Position numbers and translations under genes: made by a program | Notes under the pieces: generated by a model | Database searches by the model: none | Seen by the model: the letters and a program-made list of their open reading frames with translations, nothing else | What the model was told of the DNA's origin: nothing | Origin: Lachnospiraceae bacterium | Lineage (GTDB): Bacteria > Bacillota > Clostridia > Lachnospirales > Lachnospiraceae | Direction of reading: 5' to 3' | Assembly (NCBI GenBank): GCA_017416465.1 | Contig: JAFQCK010000141.1 | Location: forward strand, 1 to 64,000 | Length of the DNA: 64,000 nucleotides | Part shown: piece by piece, positions 16,525 to 25,426 of the stretch | Numbering within the stretch: the first letter of the stretch is position 1 | How the letters are laid out: the number at the start of each line of letters is the position of its first letter

Positions 16525-17670
16525 ATGCTTAACGAAGAGAAAATAGATCCACTAATTTTTATGCAACAAGAATTGTGTGATATGTGGGGAATTGACAATC
16601 AAACAAAGTACGTATTTTATTATGATGAAAGTAATAATTGCAGAAAGTTTTGGGTTGATGATAGTAAGCAACAGTTTAATACGGATTATACAGCAGATTT
16701 TGTGCTGGCAGGGTTGGTAAAAAAAGAGGAAGATACTGTTGATGTGTCACTTGAAACATTCAGAAAACCTTTGAAGTTACAGGGGAACGTAGAGGAGATT
16801 AAGTTTAGTAAACTGTATGCAAAAGGTGATTTTTTACAGTGCGTAAAGGAAAAACGTTTATTTGAGACTTTATCATGGATAGATAAATCACCTTTTTACA
16901 TTCACTACACAAATGTGAACAATCTGTTTTATACACTTGTTGAAATATTTGATTCTATCGTGAATCCCGATGAGATAAGTGAATTTGGATATGACTATTT
17001 TAAAATGAAGAGTGTATTTTATTACATGTTTAAAGGAAAAGCAGATGAACTGCAAAAATTGATGTTTAAGTATAAATATCCTAATATACAACGTGAGGAC
17101 GTAGAAGCATTTTGTAATGATCTATTGTTTTTACTTGGAAGTCGCAGAGAAATGAAGGAAGAAGAAAAGTTTCTTGCCGGAATGTTAGCAAGAGCATCAA
17201 AGAGTGATGAATTGGTATTTTTGCATGATAATGATGATTATATTATGCAGGAAAATTATGCGGAATTTTATGCTGATCCTATCCGAAAATATCAGAAGTC
17301 AACACATATATTTGACGAGGAAACGACAGTACAGGAAATAGTAAAAAAACAGATAGCACAAGGGGAAAATATGGCAGATAATTTTAAGTTTGTGAAATCA
17401 GAAACAGACATATTTGTGCAGTTATCGGATGTAGTAGCTGGGATTCTGGGAAAATTGTTTACGTACATAAACTCCACAAGTGTAAGTCAGCGCAGAAAAG
17501 ATGTTGAAGATCTATCAAAGATTCAAGTTGAGAATATTCTACTTATTGATAAGTTGCGTATGGATGCAGATAGGGCGAATCTCGGTTTTTTATGTTCGAT
17601 TGGTCCATGGGATGGGATAGGAAAACTTAACAGATTTTTTGAAATGGTAAGGAGCAGAGATGAAAAATAG
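16525..17670 (+). CDS. DUF3800-like protein, first gene of a Gabija-type operon
   Basis: A 381-residue protein behind an AGGAGG site. It begins with an RNase H-like strand and acid pair (KYVFYYDESNNCRKFW) and has a late conserved segment ETDIFVQLSDVVAGILGKLF, the usual opening DES and closing D-x-xAG of DUF3800 proteins. The middle region is longer than in minimal DUF3800 members. The fold suggests a metal-dependent nuclease, but activity is inferred only. The nuclease/helicase pair follows after 76 bases in the same direction, and the only promoter seen is upstream of this gene. Confidence 0.65.
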   Translation: MLNEEKIDPLIFMQQELCDMWGIDNQTKYVFYYDESNNCRKFWVDDSKQQFNTDYTADFVLAGLVKKEEDTVDVSLETFRKPLKLQGNVEEIKFSKLYAKGDFLQCVKEKRLFETLSWIDKSPFYIHYTNVNNLFYTLVEIFDSIVNPDEISEFGYDYFKMKSVFYYMFKGKADELQKLMFKYKYPNIQREDVEAFCNDLLFLLGSRREMKEEEKFLAGMLARASKSDELVFLHDNDDYIMQENYAEFYADPIRKYQKSTHIFDEETTVQEIVKKQIAQGENMADNFKFVKSETDIFVQLSDVVAGILGKLFTYINSTSVSQRRKDVEDLSKIQVENILLIDKLRMDADRANLGFLCSIGPWDGIGKLNRFFEMVRSRDEK

Positions 17671-17746
17671 ATTGAATCAAGCGGTATGATAATATAGATG
17701 TTTTTGCAATAGAAAAAGGAAAACTGCAATATTGGGAGGTAGCAGA

Positions 17747-19384
17747 ATGTTTATTAGAAAAGTCAAAATTCATAATTTTAAATGTTATAGAGATTTTGAA
17801 ATTACTCTTGAAGAAGGTTTGAATATTGTTGTTGGGGATAATGAAGCTGGGAAGTCAACAATACTAGAAGCTATAAATTTAGCATTAACCGGAATTATTA
17901 GTGGAAAGAGTATATGGAATGAGATTTCACAGTATGTTTTTAATAAAGAGGTGGTCGATGAGTATATAGTATCGTTAAATACAGCTCCTATTGAACTGCC
18001 ATACATAACAATAGAAATCTTCTTTGGTGGGGCTGAAAATCCACTAATGAATGGTGATGCAAATTCAGACAGAGATAACAGTGCGGAAGGATTTTGTTTC
18101 AAAATTGCATTTAATGACAAATATGCAGATGAATATGAAGTATTAGTGCAGCAGGGAGAGGTTAAAAGCTTGCCGATTGAATATTATGATATTGTTTGGA
18201 CAACCTTTGCCAGAGATGTAATTACAACGCGTAGCATACCTTATAAATCATGTCTGATTGATTCATCTGAATATAGGTATCAAAGTGGAAATGATTTGTA
18301 TTTGTCGAGAATTATAAAAGGCTCATTGGAACCGGAAGATATTACATCTATTGCACAGGCACATAGAAAAATGAGGGATACATTTATTAATGATCCATCA
18401 ATAGAAGCTATTAACAACAAAATAAATCAGGATGCTAGTTTGACAGACAAAAAAATAGCATTATCAGTAGAACTGGTTACAAAGAATGCTTGGGAGAATA
18501 GTCTTGTTACACAATTGGATGAAATACCGTTTCATTATGTAGGAAAGGGAGAGCAAAGTGTTGTTAAAACAGAATTGGCATTAGCAAAACGTACTTCGAA
18601 AAATGCAAGTATTATTTTATTAGAAGAACCAGAAAATCATTTGTCACATACAAGATTGAATCAGTTGATTAAATGCATTTCAGAACAATACACAGAAAAA
18701 CAAATACTTATCTCAACGCATAGTAGTTTTGTTGCAAATAAGTTAGGGTTAGGAAAAGTGATGCTACTTGATAACTTGAGAATTACAAGATTTTCTGAAT
18801 TGCCAGAAGATACGTATAATTTTTTTAAGAAGGTTGCTGGTTATGATACATTGCGAATGATATTATGTAAAAAAGCTATTTTGTGTGAAGGGGATTCTGA
18901 TGAATTGGTGATTCAAAAAGCATATATGCAACTTAATGAGGGTCGTTTACCAATAGAGGATGGTATAGAAGTGATTTCTGTGGGCATATCATTTTTACGT
19001 TTTCTTGAGATTGCGGACTGCATTCATACTAAAATTGCAGTTGTTACAGATAATGATGGGGATATGGCTGCTATCAGCCATAAATATGAAAACTATATAG
19101 GTGCAAATCAGAAGGATTATATAAAGATATGTGTAGATGATGTTGTAGATACAGGGACTCTTACCATTGGAAAGAATGCTTATAATTATAACACTTTGGA
19201 ACCAAAACTTCTGAAAGTTAATGGTTTAGATAAGTTGAATCGTATTTTTGGTACTGATTATACAGATGAGGATGGTTTGAGAAAATATATGAAGCATAAT
19301 AAAACAGAATGTGCATTGAGAATATTCGAATCTTCTGAACAGATAGAAATACCGGAATATATTGTGGAGGCTATCAGATGGTAA
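17747..19384 (+). CDS. gajA: OLD-family ATPase-TOPRIM nuclease, GajA-like
   Basis: A 545-residue protein starting at ATG 17747 behind GGGAGG. An ABC-type ATPase domain comes first: Walker A GDNEAGKST at residues 30-38, and Walker B with H-loop in IILLEEPENHLSH...LISTHSSFV. A C-terminal TOPRIM domain has the catalytic Glu in ILCEGDSDEL and the acid cluster in AVVTDNDGD. This layout defines OLD nucleases, including GajA of the Gabija anti-phage system, a nucleotide-sensing DNA nicking enzyme. The next gene starts inside its last codons, matching the GajA-GajB order. Confidence 0.85.
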   Translation: MFIRKVKIHNFKCYRDFEITLEEGLNIVVGDNEAGKSTILEAINLALTGIISGKSIWNEISQYVFNKEVVDEYIVSLNTAPIELPYITIEIFFGGAENPLMNGDANSDRDNSAEGFCFKIAFNDKYADEYEVLVQQGEVKSLPIEYYDIVWTTFARDVITTRSIPYKSCLIDSSEYRYQSGNDLYLSRIIKGSLEPEDITSIAQAHRKMRDTFINDPSIEAINNKINQDASLTDKKIALSVELVTKNAWENSLVTQLDEIPFHYVGKGEQSVVKTELALAKRTSKNASIILLEEPENHLSHTRLNQLIKCISEQYTEKQILISTHSSFVANKLGLGKVMLLDNLRITRFSELPEDTYNFFKKVAGYDTLRMILCKKAILCEGDSDELVIQKAYMQLNEGRLPIEDGIEVISVGISFLRFLEIADCIHTKIAVVTDNDGDMAAISHKYENYIGANQKDYIKICVDDVVDTGTLTIGKNAYNYNTLEPKLLKVNGLDKLNRIFGTDYTDEDGLRKYMKHNKTECALRIFESSEQIEIPEYIVEAIRW

Positions 19385-20484
19385 ACAGATTAATAATTGC
19401 GGCTGCAGGTTCTGGTAAAACTACATATTTGGTCAGACAAGCGATGCAGCAAGCAGACAATGTGTTAATAACAACATACACTATCGCTAATGAATTGGAA
19501 ATTCGTAAGAAATTTATAGAACATAATGGCTGTGTTCCTCATAATGTTACCATACAAACATGGTACTCATTTCTTTTACAGCATGGGGTTCGACCATTTC
19601 AGGGAGTAGTCTTAGATGATAAGATTAATGGTATGATATTAGTCAATGAAAAGTCTGGAAAAAAATATGATGGGAAATTTGGTCCGGTATATTATGGAGA
19701 AGATGATTATAGAAAATTCTTTTTCACGGATGGAATGAAAATGTATTCTGATAAAATTGCAAAATTTGTATGCCGTTGTGAAAAAGAGACTAAAGGCAGA
19801 GTTTCGCAAAGAATTAGTAGGATTTATCCTAAAATATATATAGACGAAATTCAAGATTTGGCAGGATATGATTTAGACATCATAAAAAGTATGTTGCAAG
19901 CGAATTGTGATGTAACAATGGTAGGAGATCCAAGACAGGTAACATATCATACACATAACGAAGCAAAGTATAAGAAATATGCAGATGGTAAGATAGAAGA
20001 ATTTATTAGAATTGAGTGCAAAAAAATAGATTGCATTATTGATAAAGAGACTTTGAATAATTCTTATAGAAATAACCAAGGTATTTGTTCATATTCATCG
20101 CAGTTATATGAAGAATATGGTGAAACTGGAACAAAGCAATTTGAGGTTACAGGACATGACGGAGTTTTTTTAGTAAGAGCGGATGATGTTGATGCATATT
20201 TGGAAGAGTTTAAGCCAATGCAACTTAGGGAGAAGAGAACTGTAAAGGTGAATGATGGATATGCAGTAATAAATATGGGTGAATCTAAAGGACTAACATA
20301 TGATAGAGTATTGATTTATCCAACAAGTACTATGAGAAATTGGATGAAGAATCATTCTAGCAATCTGCAACCAAAAACAAGGTCTCAGTTTTATGTTGCA
20401 ATAACGAGAGCAAGATATAGCGTGGGAATTGTTTTTGATTATGATGAGAAAACAAATATTGCAGGAGTAGAAAAGTATCAATAA
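19378..20484 (+). CDS. gajB: UvrD-like helicase, GajB-like
   Basis: A 368-residue SF1 helicase whose ATG overlaps the end of the nuclease gene by 7 bases. Motifs are Walker A AAAGSGKTT (residues 8-16), Walker B IYIDEIQDL, motif III GDPRQVTYHT, and motifs V and VI in MGESKGLTYDRVLIYP and FYVAITRARYSVGI. It is shorter than typical GajB (about 490 residues), mainly in the 1B/2B insertions, but all helicase motifs are present. In Gabija, GajB senses DNA ends and activates GajA. A terminator follows about 100 bases later. Confidence 0.82.
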   Translation: MVNRLIIAAAGSGKTTYLVRQAMQQADNVLITTYTIANELEIRKKFIEHNGCVPHNVTIQTWYSFLLQHGVRPFQGVVLDDKINGMILVNEKSGKKYDGKFGPVYYGEDDYRKFFFTDGMKMYSDKIAKFVCRCEKETKGRVSQRISRIYPKIYIDEIQDLAGYDLDIIKSMLQANCDVTMVGDPRQVTYHTHNEAKYKKYADGKIEEFIRIECKKIDCIIDKETLNNSYRNNQGICSYSSQLYEEYGETGTKQFEVTGHDGVFLVRADDVDAYLEEFKPMQLREKRTVKVNDGYAVINMGESKGLTYDRVLIYPTSTMRNWMKNHSSNLQPKTRSQFYVAITRARYSVGIVFDYDEKTNIAGVEKYQ

Positions 20485-20581
20485 TTTTGCAAATACATAT
20501 AAAAGTAATAATTTTTTTTGAACTTCCAATTTTACATAAAGTATGATGCTAAAAATAAAGGGTAATAATGATGAAACAACG

Positions 20582-20631
20582 AAATAAGCCAGTATGGAGC
20601 AAAACAGTTCTATAGTGGCTTATTTGTTTGA
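20582..20631 (+). terminator. Terminator of the defence operon
   Basis: AAATAAGCC pairs with GGCTTATTT around a 26-base loop, followed by GTTTG. It is the first hairpin after the helicase gene. Confidence 0.6.
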
Positions 20632-20711
20632 AATTATGAACTATTGTTCATTGTATTCCATTTATGTAAGTACAAACAACGAAAGGGGAAAGAAAATAGT
20701 TTATATGTAAA

Positions 20712-20787
20712 CGATACATAATCCATATATAAGCACTACTATAAACGAAGCTTTAGAGAAAGGAAAATGCTACCTTATTATGTATCG
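20712..20787. repeat. Separated perfect 11-bp inverted repeat
   Basis: CGATACATAAT at 20712-20722 is exactly inverted at 20777-20787 (ATTATGTATCG), with 54 bases between. It lies in a 530-base gap between the defence operon and the lac locus. It could be two operator half-sites or a decayed element end. The minus-strand arm reads ATGTATCG, also found at the end of the second micro-ORF. Confidence 0.45.
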
Positions 20788-20814
20788 ATGTAATTAATTC
20801 TGCTATTCAGATTC

Positions 20815-20886
20815 TTAGAAGCGGTATAATGAGTACTTAAAAAAATCTGAATAGAAGTTAAGTAAATTATTAACAAAATTCTTCAT
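20815..20886 (-). CDS. 23-residue YRF micropeptide (copy 1)
   Basis: On the minus strand AAGGAGG lies eight bases before ATG 20886, and a TTGACA/TGTAAT promoter stands about 35 bases further upstream. The product is basic and aromatic, with the core FVNNLLNFY and the end YSLYRF. A second micro-ORF at 32898-32981 shares N-x-LL-x-FY and the YRF end at the same spacing, and also has its own ribosome binding site. Two similar peptides with good expression signals make a chance ORF unlikely. An amphipathic helix is plausible. The function is unknown; a signalling or small toxin-like peptide are both possible. Confidence 0.6.
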   Translation of the reverse strand: MKNFVNNLLNFYSDFFKYSLYRF

Positions 20887-20920
20887 GTTTTTGTCCTCCT
20901 TTTTTTTATGAGCCAAGTAT

Positions 20921-20949
20921 ATTACATTGATTTTTATAATACTTGTCAA
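20921..20949 (-). promoter_or_regulatory. Sigma-A promoter of micropeptide copy 1
   Basis: On the minus strand TTGACA (20949-20944) and TGTAAT (20926-20921) are 17 bases apart. The promoter lies between the AraC terminator and the micro-ORF, so the micro-ORF is an independent transcript. Confidence 0.7.
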
Positions 20950-20974
20950 AATCAATTTTATAGTAGACAAATTT

Positions 20975-21014
20975 TGCAAAAAATGAGAAAGAACCATTTT
21001 GATTCTTTCTCATT
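20975..21014 (-). terminator. Terminator of the AraC regulator gene
   Basis: AATGAGAAAGAA and TTCTTTCTCATT form a perfect 12-bp stem around a 9-base loop. On the minus strand it is followed by TTTTTGCAAAATTT. It lies 5 bases after the AraC stop. Confidence 0.85.
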
Positions 21015-21018
21015 GGGA

Positions 21019-21873
21019 TTAAGGCTTTATATTTTTTCTATATTCAGATGGTGATATCCCCTTAGCTTTTTTAAATATTCGACTAAAATATAAAGGGTTG
21101 TCATAACCGATAATCTCAGCAATTTCTGTCATATTGTAATCAGTATTTTGTAACAGGATCTCAGCGTTATATAATCTTTTGGATAAAATGTATTGCATTG
21201 GAGTAAATCCTGTATATTGTTTAAAGTTTCTAATGAACCAGCTAACACTAACATGATTATTTTGTGCATATTCGTCAATACTTATATTTTCACTATAATG
21301 CTCATTAAAATAAAGTGTAGCTTTATCAATTTCCTCGATAACACGAGTGTTATCGGTTTTAAGTTGAGACAAAAAACTCCTTTGGAGCATAATAAATATT
21401 TGTTTTAAGTACATTTCTAACATCTGTTCATAATTCTCTTTGCACATTTGAAGTTCATGTATCATATTTCTAAATATTCCTTGATACTCAATATGAGAAC
21501 CACAATAGAAGATATTCTTATTATCCGGAAAGCCATAAGAGCGAAGTATATTAGTAACATTTCCACCCGTAAAGTGTACCCAATATGCTTCTGTTTGGTC
21601 ATCACCATAGTATTCATATTTTTGGGGTTCTTTAGGTCGGTATAAAACCATATGTCCTGCTGTAACTATTTCTTCTTTACCGTTAAAATGAAAGTGTGCC
21701 TTACCGGAAGCAATATAAAGCAATTGGAAGTCTTTTCGCCCTTTGGGACGCCAAGTTGGCAATTTTGGACGAGTATAAAGATGATAAGTTCCTACACTAG
21801 TTACTATTAATGGTTTTGATTTGTCTTTTATGTCTAACATTGAGTTGTTTAGATATGCGTTATTTGTATACAT
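21019..21873 (-). CDS. AraC-family regulator of the lac/gal operon
   Basis: A 284-residue protein. The N-terminal cupin-like sugar-sensing domain (FQLLYIASGKAHFHFNGKEEIVTAGHMVLYRPKEPQKYEYYG) is followed by two C-terminal helix-turn-helix units (ISIDEYAQNNHVSVSWFIRNFKQYTGFTPMQYI and MTEIAEIIGYDNPLYFSRIFKKAKGISPSEYR). AAGGAGG precedes the ATG. It is divergent from the sugar permease across a 233-base gap holding ATTTTGT repeats. The arrangement indicates a local activator responding to lactose, galactose or a derivative. Confidence 0.88.
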   Translation of the reverse strand: MYTNNAYLNNSMLDIKDKSKPLIVTSVGTYHLYTRPKLPTWRPKGRKDFQLLYIASGKAHFHFNGKEEIVTAGHMVLYRPKEPQKYEYYGDDQTEAYWVHFTGGNVTNILRSYGFPDNKNIFYCGSHIEYQGIFRNMIHELQMCKENYEQMLEMYLKQIFIMLQRSFLSQLKTDNTRVIEEIDKATLYFNEHYSENISIDEYAQNNHVSVSWFIRNFKQYTGFTPMQYILSKRLYNAEILLQNTDYNMTEIAEIIGYDNPLYFSRIFKKAKGISPSEYRKNIKP

Positions 21874-21912
21874 TGAAACCTCCTTTATAAGGGTGGGAAT
21901 ATATCATTGTGG

Positions 21913-21983
21913 ATTTTGTCTAATTAAAAAAGCAATTTTGTCCTTGTTTCTATCAATTCTACCATTTTGTGCATATTTTGTCC
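21913..21983. promoter_or_regulatory. Four ATTTTGT direct repeats, putative AraC operator
   Basis: ATTTTGTC begins at 21913, ATTTTGTCC at 21935, ATTTTGTGC at 21964 and ATTTTGTCC at 21975. The spacings of 22, 29 and 11 bases place the first pair and the last pair on one helix face each. They lie between the divergent AraC and permease genes, the expected place for AraC-family half-sites. Confidence 0.5.
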
Positions 21984-22106
21984 AATAAATGATATGGAAT
22001 TAAGAATAGTATTTTTATATACTACTTATAACAAAGCAGACAGACTAATAAACAACGAAGCAAAAATTTACTAAAAGGTAATGCAGGATAAGGAAGGAGA
22101 ATTCTT

Positions 22107-23462
22107 ATGGAAGAAAAGAGATACCTAAAATGGTATAACAAAGTAGGCTATGGTTCGGGTGATATTGCAGGTAATGTGGTATATGCATTCCTGACAGCAT
22201 TCGTAATGATTTATTTAACTGACACAATTGGGTTAAATGCAGGTATAGTTGGTACATTGATAGCGGTATCAAAGATATTTGACGGAGTATCAGATATATT
22301 CTTTGGTTCTATGATTGATAGAACTAAATCAAAAATGGGTAAAGCAAGACCATGGATGTTTTACGGGTTCTTTGGATGTGCACTTACATTATTTGGAGTA
22401 TTTGCAATTCCAACAAATATGGGAAAGACAGCACAGTATGCATGGTTCTTTATCGCTTACACATTATTAAATGCAGTATTCTACACAGCAAATAATATAG
22501 CATATGCATCATTAACATCACTTGTAACAAAGAACAGTAAAGAACGAGTAGAGATGGGTTCTTTCAGATTCATGTTCTCATTTGGTACTAATATGTTAAT
22601 TTCAGCATTTACATTTAACGCTGTTGAAGCACTTGGTGGTGGAGCGGCAGGCTGGAGAGCAATTGCAATTATTTATTGTATTATTGGTCTTGTTACAAAC
22701 ACATTATCATGTTTCTCGGTTAAGGAACTTCCAGAAGAGGAGCTTAGAGAAGGAGAAGAAGTTAAGAAAGAGGAAAAACTTAAATTTACAGAAACACTTA
22801 AACTTCTTATGTCAAATAAATATTTCTTTATGATATGTGGAGTATTCATTCTTTTACAGTTAAGAGCAGCAATGGTTGGTGTTGGTACATATTATATGAC
22901 ATATGTGTTGTTTAATCAGAAATTGTTTGGTACATTCTCATGGGCAATTAATATTCCATTGATTTTAGTACTTATAATTACACCTACATTAGTAGCTAAG
23001 GCAGGTGGATTATATAAAGTAAATAAGTATAGCTACGCATTTGCAACATTGTGTCGTTTAGGAATTGTGTTTGCAGGTTACATTGGAAGTGTACCACTTA
23101 TGTTAGTGTTTACAGTATTAACATCAATTGGTGAAGGTCCATGGCAGGGAGACTTTGGGGCAGTAATTGCAAATTGTTCAGAATATACTTACCTTAAGAC
23201 AGGAAAGAGAATTGATGGTTCTATGTTCTCATGTACATCATTTGGAACAAAACTCGGTGGTGGTATCGGTGTTGCACTTTCCGGATGGTTACTTGATATG
23301 AGTGGATATGTTAATAACGCTGCAACACAGCCAGCTAGCTGTATCAGTATGATGAATGTTATGTATTTGTGGCTTCCATTTGTTTTTGATTTGATTGTTA
23401 CAATTGTTCTTTCATTTATGAATATTGAAGAGGCAAACAAAAAATTAAAAGAAAATAAGTAG
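22107..23462 (+). CDS. GPH-family sugar:cation symporter (lactose/galactoside permease)
   Basis: A 451-residue membrane protein with about 12 hydrophobic helices. Family signatures are GYGSGDIAGNVVYAFLTAFVM at the N-terminus, the FDGVSDIFFGSMIDRTKSKMGKARPW loop between helices 2 and 3, and GEGPWQGDFGAVIANCSEYTY later. No PTS IIA-like domain is fused, unlike streptococcal LacS. AAGGAAGGAG precedes the ATG. As the first gene of the lac/gal operon it most likely imports lactose with a cation. Confidence 0.88.
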   Translation: MEEKRYLKWYNKVGYGSGDIAGNVVYAFLTAFVMIYLTDTIGLNAGIVGTLIAVSKIFDGVSDIFFGSMIDRTKSKMGKARPWMFYGFFGCALTLFGVFAIPTNMGKTAQYAWFFIAYTLLNAVFYTANNIAYASLTSLVTKNSKERVEMGSFRFMFSFGTNMLISAFTFNAVEALGGGAAGWRAIAIIYCIIGLVTNTLSCFSVKELPEEELREGEEVKKEEKLKFTETLKLLMSNKYFFMICGVFILLQLRAAMVGVGTYYMTYVLFNQKLFGTFSWAINIPLILVLIITPTLVAKAGGLYKVNKYSYAFATLCRLGIVFAGYIGSVPLMLVFTVLTSIGEGPWQGDFGAVIANCSEYTYLKTGKRIDGSMFSCTSFGTKLGGGIGVALSGWLLDMSGYVNNAATQPASCISMMNVMYLWLPFVFDLIVTIVLSFMNIEEANKKLKENK

Positions 23463-23471
23463 TAACTTGTA

Positions 23472-23502
23472 ATAGCCTCTAAAGTTTATCTTTAGAGGCT
23501 AT
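23472..23502 (+). other. Intercistronic hairpin between permease and lacL
   Basis: ATAGCCTCTAAAG pairs perfectly with CTTTAGAGGCTAT around TTTAT. There is no T tract afterwards, so it is more likely an mRNA-stabilising or partial-attenuating element than a full terminator. Confidence 0.6.
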
Positions 23503-23524
23503 CTGTAGAAAGTGAGGAAAAAAT

Positions 23525-25426
23525 ATGAATGCAGATATTAAATGGTTAGATAATCCGGAAGTATTTAGAATAAATCAAATAGCAGCTCATAGTGATCATA
23601 ATTACTTTTTAAGTTATGAGGATATGAAAGAGCAGAATAATAGATTAGTACAGTCCTTAAATGGACAGTGGAGTTTTTGTTTTAGTAAAAACGCAATGAG
23701 CAGACCGGAAAAGTTTTATGAAGAAGATTATGATATAAGTGGATTTGATAAGATTATGGTTCCGGGACATATTGAGCTCGCAGGTTATGACCAGATTAGG
23801 TATATCAACACAATGTATCCTTGGGAAGGTAAAACATATAGAAGAGGTGCTTATACGTGCGGTAATAATATTTCCGGTGCAGGAATGTTTAGTGAAGCAA
23901 AGTATAATCCGGTAGGATCATACGTTACTCAATTTGATTTAGACGAAACACTTTGTGGTAAGCGAATTTCAATTTGCTTTGAAGGTGTAGAACAGGCAAT
24001 GTATTTGTGGTTGAATGGACAGTTTGTTGGTTACGCAGAAGATAGCTTCACACCATCTGAATTTGATTTAACACCTTATATCAGAGAAAAAGGTAATGTA
24101 TTGGCAGTTGAAGTTTACAAAATGTGTACAGCAGCATTTTTGGAAGACCAGGATTTCTTTAGATTCTTTGGTATATTCAGGAATGTGTGGTTAAAGGCTA
24201 TTCCGGATGTTCATATCGAAGATATGTGGCTTAATCCAATACTAAATAGTGATAATGAAAGTGGAAAGCTTGAAGCAACAGTTAGAGTTTCATCAATCGC
24301 TAGAAAAGATGTATCAGTTCATTTGATTATGAAGAATATTACAGATGAAGTAGTATTGGAAAGTAACATAACGTTAGAAGAAAAAGATGGTAAACTTATC
24401 GGCTTTGTATCAGAAGATGCAAGAGAAGTAAAAGCTTGGGATAATCATAATCCTTATCTTTATAAAACAGTTCTTGAGGTAAGAAGTGCAGATGGAGAAA
24501 TATTAGAAGTTGTTCCATATAACATTGGCTTTAGAAGAATAGAGATTATTGATAAGGTTATGTACTTAAATGGAAAAAGACTTGTAATAGTTGGTGTAAA
24601 CAGACATGAATGGAATCCGAAGACAGGAAGAAATATTAATATAGAGGATATGGTTTCAGATATTTCTTGTATAAAGAAAAACAATATAAATTCAGTAAGA
24701 ACATGTCATTATCCTGACCAGATTCCTTGGTACTATATGTGTGATGAGGCAGGAATTTATGTGATGGCAGAAACTAACTTAGAAAGTCATGGTTCATGGC
24801 AGAAGTTAGGAGCAATCGAGCCGTCTTGGAATGTACCGGGTTCTGTACCACAGTGGAGAGAAGCGGTAGTTGACCGTGCAAGAAGCAATTATGAAACATT
24901 TAAAAATCACACATCAATTATCTTCTGGTCATTAGGAAATGAGTCTTATGGTGGAGATGATATTGAAGCTATGAATACTTATTTTAAGGAGCAGAATGAT
25001 GGAAGATTAGTACATTATGAAGGCTCATACTACACAAGAGAATACGAAGATACAATATCAGATGTGGAAAGTCGCATGTACGCGAAGCCATATGAGATTG
25101 AAGAATATTTGAGCAATAATCCAAAGAAACCATATATATTATGTGAGTTTATGCATGATATGGGTAATTCAATGGGAGGTCTTGATACATATATGAATCT
25201 TATTGATAAATATGAAATGTATCAGGGTGGATATATATGGGACTTTATAGACCAGGCACTTTTAGTAAAGGATGAGGTTACAGGAAGAGAAGTATTAAGG
25301 TATGGTGGAGATTTTGATGATAGACCATCTGATTATGAGTTCTCAGGTAATGGAATTGTTTTTGCTGACCGTAGAGAAAAACCGGCAATGCAGGAAGTGA
25401 GGTATTTTTATGGATTGTACAAATAA
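23525..25426 (+). CDS. lacL: Beta-galactosidase large subunit (GH2)
   Basis: A 633-residue glycoside hydrolase family 2 protein hydrolysing lactose. A sugar-binding domain (RRGAYTCGNNISGAGMF, AEDSFTPSEFDLTPYI) and an immunoglobulin-like domain precede the TIM barrel. The acid/base Glu is in WSLGNESYGG (about residue 472) and the nucleophile Glu in ILCEFMHDMGNSMGG (about residue 540). The chain ends where LacZ would continue into domain 5, which is supplied by the next gene. It is a LacL-type subunit, like those of lactobacilli. Signature FLEDQDFFRFFGIFRNVWL is intact. Confidence 0.93.
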   Translation: MNADIKWLDNPEVFRINQIAAHSDHNYFLSYEDMKEQNNRLVQSLNGQWSFCFSKNAMSRPEKFYEEDYDISGFDKIMVPGHIELAGYDQIRYINTMYPWEGKTYRRGAYTCGNNISGAGMFSEAKYNPVGSYVTQFDLDETLCGKRISICFEGVEQAMYLWLNGQFVGYAEDSFTPSEFDLTPYIREKGNVLAVEVYKMCTAAFLEDQDFFRFFGIFRNVWLKAIPDVHIEDMWLNPILNSDNESGKLEATVRVSSIARKDVSVHLIMKNITDEVVLESNITLEEKDGKLIGFVSEDAREVKAWDNHNPYLYKTVLEVRSADGEILEVVPYNIGFRRIEIIDKVMYLNGKRLVIVGVNRHEWNPKTGRNINIEDMVSDISCIKKNNINSVRTCHYPDQIPWYYMCDEAGIYVMAETNLESHGSWQKLGAIEPSWNVPGSVPQWREAVVDRARSNYETFKNHTSIIFWSLGNESYGGDDIEAMNTYFKEQNDGRLVHYEGSYYTREYEDTISDVESRMYAKPYEIEEYLSNNPKKPYILCEFMHDMGNSMGGLDTYMNLIDKYEMYQGGYIWDFIDQALLVKDEVTGREVLRYGGDFDDRPSDYEFSGNGIVFADRREKPAMQEVRYFYGLYK

